DNA of 49,157 bases from a virus: the IMG/VR virus record IMGVR_UViG_3300043568_000787, positions 1-49,157 of that record; one strand, given 5' to 3'. The notes beneath the pieces are model-generated. The model was not told the origin of the DNA, did no database searches, and saw nothing but the letters and a program-made list of their open reading frames with translations. How positions within the stretch are numbered: the stretch's first letter is position 1; each line of letters begins with the position of its first letter. Of the stretch, positions 45,047-49,157 are shown piece after piece. The translations under genes were made by a program, and so were the position numbers.

Positions 45047-45750
45047 TGTCAACCACCTACGGAGTTGCTGACTCTTTGATAAATTCGTCAAAGGAAAATT
45101 CACGAGCCGGTCTCATATCTGCAAATTTAGATTTTGCAGTAGATCTCAACAGAACACTGTCATACTCAGGAACCACACTAAATGATTTGCAAGGTACTAG
45201 GGTAGGAACGCTGCTTAACGGCCCCACATTCGACAATGTTAACAATATCAAATATCTATCATTTGACGGATCGAATGACTATATTGCTCACACCGATTTT
45301 ACATTACCAACTGTCTGCACTGTATATTTTTCTGTACGCACAACAGCCACTGGTCAGCGAGCATTATTTTCACACTGGAGCGGCGGCCCTGTTAATGTAG
45401 GTTACGGATTAAATGACGGAAAACTATATTACGTTCAGTACGACAGTCAATGGAATTATTATACCAGCACTGGAGCATCGGCCAATACAGGCGCCTGGGT
45501 ACATCTTGCGTTTGTTAGAACCAGTGGTACCAATATGGTCATGTACATAAATGGTGTACAAGATTATGTATTGAATGTAGTTTCGCCTCGTTCACTTGGT
45601 GGCGGCAACATGGGCAGTATTGGAATTTTTTGGGGCTGGGGACATTGGCTAGGAGATTTTGGAGCCATGCAGGTTTACAACGCCGCACACTCAGCTTCAC
45701 AAGTTATTCAACAATACCAAACATCACATAGAAAACGATACGGAACATAA
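45046..45750 (+). CDS. LamG/concanavalin-like lectin protein, putative adhesin
   Basis: This 234-aa protein has a LamG-type jelly-roll pattern: YLSFDGSNDYIAHTDFTLPT, TVYFSVRTTATGQRALFSHW, GAWVHLAFVRTSGTNMVMYI-NGVQDY and a closing GDFGAMQVYNAAHSASQVIQ-QYQ. Such domains bind glycans or surface polymers and often form phage receptor-binding tips. It overlaps fibre C by one base and the next gene by one base (TAATG at both ends), so the three are translationally coupled. Carbohydrate binding is inferred from the fold. Confidence 0.75.
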   Translation: MSTTYGVADSLINSSKENSRAGLISANLDFAVDLNRTLSYSGTTLNDLQGTRVGTLLNGPTFDNVNNIKYLSFDGSNDYIAHTDFTLPTVCTVYFSVRTTATGQRALFSHWSGGPVNVGYGLNDGKLYYVQYDSQWNYYTSTGASANTGAWVHLAFVRTSGTNMVMYINGVQDYVLNVVSPRSLGGGNMGSIGIFWGWGHWLGDFGAMQVYNAAHSASQVIQQYQTSHRKRYGT

Positions 45751-46976
45751 TGTCATTATTTCATTCACCTAAAGTAGTCACAGATGGATTGGTATTTTAC
45801 TATGATATGTCAAATACTCAGAAGTCTTTCCAAGGTGCGCCCACTACAAATATTTCTGCTGGCATAGGCATAGGCACCTATTTAAATACACCATCGGATG
45901 TAACTTCATCTTTAACTGTGACAACAGAATCGTATAGAGGCCAACCTGTTTATAAACAAGTACTCACTCCTGTTACAGCCACTGGAGTCAGCTATTTGAC
46001 CAATGCTGGCAATCCAGGTATTGGTGTTGTAACAGGAGCAGGCGGCGGTGCAGCAGCAAGATACACAGGACATAGTATATTTTTTAAACCAGCTGTGGGC
46101 AGATCCGGATTAAATTCATCAACTCCTATTTACACACACTATTCCAATATCGGCGGCTGGCAAAGTACAGGAAACTACGATGACATGGGCGACGGTTGGT
46201 ACAGAGCACATGTTATATTCTACAGTGCAGGCGGCGGCAGCGATGGAAAATATTGGGCAATAAATCCAGCAGGCGCTACTCTCAATGTGCCAATTACCGT
46301 ATATTGGGCTGCACCATTTAAAGAAGATCGCAACGACTCAACATTTGTTTCACCGTACACGAATAACACACGATCTACCACGCAAGCCCTATTAGATTTA
46401 ACAAATAATAGTACAATTACAGCCGCGAGTTTGACTTATGCTAGTAATAGTACGTTTAGTTTCAACGGTAGTAACTACGCTTCAGTTAACGCAATTACAG
46501 GTATATCAAATTTTACTGTAGAGATATGGTTTAAATCTGATAGTGTAGCTAATTATAGGAATCCTATAGATTGTAATTGGCTTAGATACCCTGGATCATA
46601 CAGTAATGTCGGACCTAGATTAGAACAAAATAGTTCAGGAAATTTAGTTTGGATTACTGGAGACCTGTCAGGTAACTACGAATTTTGGACTGTTGTGTCG
46701 TCTGGACTAAATTCGTCGGTATATCACTGTGCCTGCCTAACAAAAAATGGAAATACCTTTACATCATTTTACAATGGATCAGTTGTACAGAGTGCTGCTG
46801 CTTCGTATACCTGGCCTGGAAATTTTAATAATGTCAATATTGGAAGAGGTTTTCAAGATTCCGGGGAACGCTGGTTTATTGGACAGGTCCCCTCAGTTAA
46901 AATATATAACAGTCCATTATCAGCCGCAGAAGTCAAACAGAATTTTAACGCAGTAAAAGGAAAGTACGGATTATGA
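45750..46976 (+). CDS. Two-part adhesin with C-terminal LamG domain
   Basis: This 408-aa protein starts VTDGLVFYYDMSNTQKSFQG, a common lead-in of phage lectin proteins, with a beta-rich domain at about 30-205 (GVVTGAGGGAAARYTGHSIF, YDDMGDGWYRAHVIFYSAGG) that looks like a carbohydrate-binding module. A C-terminal LamG domain follows at about 225-400: FSFNGSNYASVNAITGISNF, TVEIWFKSD, ending in VPSVKIYNSPLSAAEVKQNF. It is similar in design to the previous gene, so the pair may offer two specificities or stacked tips. Function in receptor binding is inference. Confidence 0.72.
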   Translation: MSLFHSPKVVTDGLVFYYDMSNTQKSFQGAPTTNISAGIGIGTYLNTPSDVTSSLTVTTESYRGQPVYKQVLTPVTATGVSYLTNAGNPGIGVVTGAGGGAAARYTGHSIFFKPAVGRSGLNSSTPIYTHYSNIGGWQSTGNYDDMGDGWYRAHVIFYSAGGGSDGKYWAINPAGATLNVPITVYWAAPFKEDRNDSTFVSPYTNNTRSTTQALLDLTNNSTITAASLTYASNSTFSFNGSNYASVNAITGISNFTVEIWFKSDSVANYRNPIDCNWLRYPGSYSNVGPRLEQNSSGNLVWITGDLSGNYEFWTVVSSGLNSSVYHCACLTKNGNTFTSFYNGSVVQSAAASYTWPGNFNNVNIGRGFQDSGERWFIGQVPSVKIYNSPLSAAEVKQNFNAVKGKYGL

Positions 46977-47054
46977 GTGTAGCATATAGTAGGATCATTA
47001 TATGATTAAATATAAGTTTAGAACATGCCCTTTAAACAAATGGAGTATAGAATA

Positions 47055-47387
47055 ATGGCACATTACGCAAAAATAGAAAACAATCAAGTAGTAAATATCA
47101 TTGTTGCTGAACAAGAATTTATCGAATCGGGAGCCTTAGGCGATCCAGTAAACTTTATACAAGTTCTGGATAACAACGGTGTGGCCCATCATCATGTAGG
47201 TATTGGATATACTTACAATGTAGATTTAGCTGCATTTATTGCCCCAAGACCGTTTGATAGTTGGACTCTAGTTGGCACAGTTTGGACAGCTCCTGTTGAT
47301 ATGCCACAAGATAACAAACATTACATATGGCATGAAAAAACAAAATCTTGGAATGAAATACCTTCTGTATTACCGGACATATCATAA
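47055..47387 (+). CDS. Small fibre-region accessory protein, 110 aa
   Basis: It begins MAHYAKIENNQVVNIIVAEQ-EFI, a pattern frequent in small proteins of marine phage fibre clusters. It ends with KHYIWHEKTKSWNEIPSVLP. I chose the ATG at 47055 because GGAG lies at 47042-47045; a longer frame from 47025 lacks support. Its TAA overlaps the next ATG (TAATG). A role as fibre accessory or chaperone is possible by location only. Confidence 0.65.
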   Translation: MAHYAKIENNQVVNIIVAEQEFIESGALGDPVNFIQVLDNNGVAHHHVGIGYTYNVDLAAFIAPRPFDSWTLVGTVWTAPVDMPQDNKHYIWHEKTKSWNEIPSVLPDIS

Positions 47388-49157
47388 TGGCTTCATTTTC
47401 AGGAACTAACCGGGTTGGAACCAGCAACACTGTTTGGGTGTTTAAAACATCGGGCACATTTATCCCTCAATTTAGTGGAACTGTTGAAGTCCTAGTGGTT
47501 GCTGGAGGCGGTGGTGGTGGAATGGACATGGGTGGTGGCGGCGGAGGTGGCGGAGTCATTAGTAATTCAAGTTTTACCGTAACAAGCGGCACAACTTACG
47601 TAGCGACTGTGGGCGCAGGCGGATATGGCGCACCAGCAGGTGGCGGTACTTATAGAACTGACGGCGCAGGCCCACAACCAGGAGGTCATCAATTTACAAT
47701 TTCAGCAACCAACGGCGGCAATTCGGTGTTTGGATCATTGACTGCCATTGGCGGTGGCTATGGCGGCAGTTCCTATTATGGATATCTTCCAAACTATGGC
47801 ATAGGTGGAGCAGGAGGATCAGGAGGCGGCAATTCAGGATACACAGCAGGAGCAACTACTATAGGGCCATCTGGAACTGCTGGTCAAGGAAATAAAGGCG
47901 GCAATGGCGGCGGCGGCAGTTATTATTCAGGCGGTGGCGGTGGTGCAGGTGGTGCAGGTGCCGACGGGCCAAATAGGGCAAATGGGGGTGTCGGAGTTTA
48001 TAACAGTATTTTAGGAACAGGCTATTATTGGGCTGGTGGTGGTGGAGGCTCTAACTATTCGTTAGGTGATGGTAGCAACGGTGGACTTGGCGGCGGCGGC
48101 GGCGGCACTGCATACAGCGGAATCGCAGGACTCGGCGGCACCGGATACAATAATGGATCCAATTCTGCGGTGCCCGCAGCAAACGGAACGTCCGGCGGAA
48201 ATGCTGGCGCAAATACCGGCGGTGGCGGAGGTGGTGGATCTCATTACAACGTAACAAATAAAGGCGGCGAAGGCGGCAGCGGCATAGTTATTGTTCGTTT
48301 TTTAACCAGTCAAGGAATTGCCACTGTTACCAACGGGACTGTTATCAGCAACAGTAACTTAGTATTGTCTCTAGACGCTAACAACATAAAATCATCTGGA
48401 CCTACCACAGTAGAAGCACTGGTAGTAGCAGGTGGTGGAGGTGGCGGTTTTGAAATGGGTGGAGGTGGTGGTGGCGGTGGCGTAGTTTATAATAGTGCAT
48501 ACAATATGTTTCGTGATAGAACATATTATATAGCTGTGGGACAAGGCGGCAGCGGCCGCACTTCAAACGGTGACAATACTAGTAATGCTGGAAATTCTTC
48601 TATTGGAGGATCAGGAATTGTTAGTATCACAGCCATCGCCGGAGGTGCTGGCGGCAATAATACTAATACATATGACGGAACAGCAACCAGCGGCCGGCCA
48701 ACAAATGGTGGATCAGGCGGCGGCACAGGTGAAGGACAATCTGTAGCGCCAGGCACACCTGGACAAGGATATGCCGGTGGAGCCGCAATAGAATCAGGAT
48801 ACTATCATTCTGGTGGTGGCGGTGGCGCTGGAGGCGCAGGATCGGCAGGTGCCACCGATGGTGGTGGCAATGGTGGAATTGGACTAGCGACTAGTATTAG
48901 TGGAACACTGACCACAGTGAGCACATTGGTAGTTGGAGGCGGTGGTGGTGGTGGAATGGACATGGGTGGTGGTGGCGGCGGCGGAGGAGTGCTCTATAAT
49001 CCCAGCATCAGTGTTATTCCCGGAACTGCTTATACAGTGACTGTGGGCGCAGGCGGATATGGCGCACCAGCAGGTGGCGGTACTTATAGAACTGACGGCG
49101 CAGGCCCACAACCAGGAGGTCATCAATTTACAATTTCAGCAACCAACGGCGGCACCA
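47387..49157 (+). CDS. Glycine-rich adhesin, partial (runs off right edge)
   Basis: The frame is open from the ATG at 47387-47389 to the window end (590 codons). It is dominated by Gly-rich runs. Three units share one design: VEVLVVAGGGGGGMDMGGGG near 47480, VEALVVAGGGGGGFEMGGGG near 48410, and LVVGGGGGGGMDMGGGGGGG near 48930, each followed by Gly/Asn/Tyr-rich sequence. The first unit ends in GGEGGSGIVIVRFL, typical of such domains. Gly-rich runs of this kind form polyglycine-II packed adhesins at tips of some T4-like fibres (for example gp38 of S16-type phages), so a receptor-binding role is a fair inference. Residues in runs vary mostly at third codon positions, except in the exact DNA repeat noted separately. 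Confidence 0.72.
   Translation, partial: MASFSGTNRVGTSNTVWVFKTSGTFIPQFSGTVEVLVVAGGGGGGMDMGGGGGGGGVISNSSFTVTSGTTYVATVGAGGYGAPAGGGTYRTDGAGPQPGGHQFTISATNGGNSVFGSLTAIGGGYGGSSYYGYLPNYGIGGAGGSGGGNSGYTAGATTIGPSGTAGQGNKGGNGGGGSYYSGGGGGAGGAGADGPNRANGGVGVYNSILGTGYYWAGGGGGSNYSLGDGSNGGLGGGGGGTAYSGIAGLGGTGYNNGSNSAVPAANGTSGGNAGANTGGGGGGGSHYNVTNKGGEGGSGIVIVRFLTSQGIATVTNGTVISNSNLVLSLDANNIKSSGPTTVEALVVAGGGGGGFEMGGGGGGGGVVYNSAYNMFRDRTYYIAVGQGGSGRTSNGDNTSNAGNSSIGGSGIVSITAIAGGAGGNNTNTYDGTATSGRPTNGGSGGGTGEGQSVAPGTPGQGYAGGAAIESGYYHSGGGGGAGGAGSAGATDGGGNGGIGLATSISGTLTTVSTLVVGGGGGGGMDMGGGGGGGGVLYNPSISVIPGTAYTVTVGAGGYGAPAGGGTYRTDGAGPQPGGHQFTISATNGGT
47605..47720 (+). repeat. 116-bp perfect direct repeat, copy 1
   Basis: Bases 47605-47720 are identical to 49039-49154 in the same gene and frame, including third codon positions. 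The second copy ends three bases before the window edge, where the sequence diverges. Confidence 0.95.
49039..49154 (+). repeat. 116-bp perfect direct repeat, copy 2
   Basis: Identical to 47605-47720. The distance between copies is 1434 bp (478 codons), so recombination between them would delete or duplicate one set of Gly-rich units in frame. Confidence 0.95.

Overview
The window is part of the genome of a T4-like contractile-tailed phage (myovirus). Its morphogenesis genes resemble those of marine T4-like phages that infect cyanobacteria and SAR11-type bacteria. The evidence is a collinear set of T4 hallmark proteins: baseplate gp6, gp25, gp5, gp53, gp48 and gp26, late sigma factor gp55, recombination nuclease gp46/gp47, portal gp20, a gp67-like core protein, protease gp21, scaffold gp22 and major capsid gp23. 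Marine-type signs are a long gp55 with an extra N-terminal region, gp5 without a visible lysozyme domain, and very large repeat-built fibre proteins. No host-derived or photosynthesis gene is present, so the host cannot be named from this window.

Layout. (1) About 1-8512, minus strand: a tail/baseplate operon reading gp48, gp53, an 818-aa putative hub protein, gp5, gp25 and gp6 (gp6 runs off the left edge). (2) 8513-8590: a divergent control region with a consensus sigma70 promoter facing gp55 and a T4-type late promoter facing gp48. (3) 8591-12886, plus strand: gp55, gp47, gp46, a small unknown protein and a GIY-YIG-like protein, in a tightly overlapped early-type operon. (4) 12887-13333: a 447-bp non-coding region dense in hairpins, probably a structured RNA. 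(5) 13334-14656: a membrane-active-looking protein that starts with a possible capsid-targeting peptide. (6) 14649-15691, minus strand: gp26 and a small partner, convergent with (5). (7) 15758-24520, plus strand: tape measure, portal, a small protein, acidic core protein, protease, scaffold and major capsid, ending in a strong terminator. (8) 24676-49157, plus strand: about 24 kb of virion surface genes. These are small structural proteins, three giant fibre-like proteins (1802, 2392 and 1794 aa), two LamG-type lectin proteins, a small accessory protein and a glycine-rich adhesin that runs off the right edge.

How it works together. The early promoter would supply gp55 and gp46/47 during replication. 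gp55 would then direct RNA polymerase to the (C/G/A)(A/T)TAAATA boxes in front of the tail, head and fibre genes. The boxes before 13334 and 20350 lie exactly six bases from the ATG with no Shine-Dalgarno sequence, which suggests leaderless late messages. The main candidates for something undescribed are the large structured RNA at 12887-13317, the leaderless late genes, the putative packaged and injected protein at 13334, the tandem GNRA-capped hairpins at 32378-32428, and the repeat-driven remodelling of the adhesin region. All function calls come from reading sequence motifs; no database search was run.
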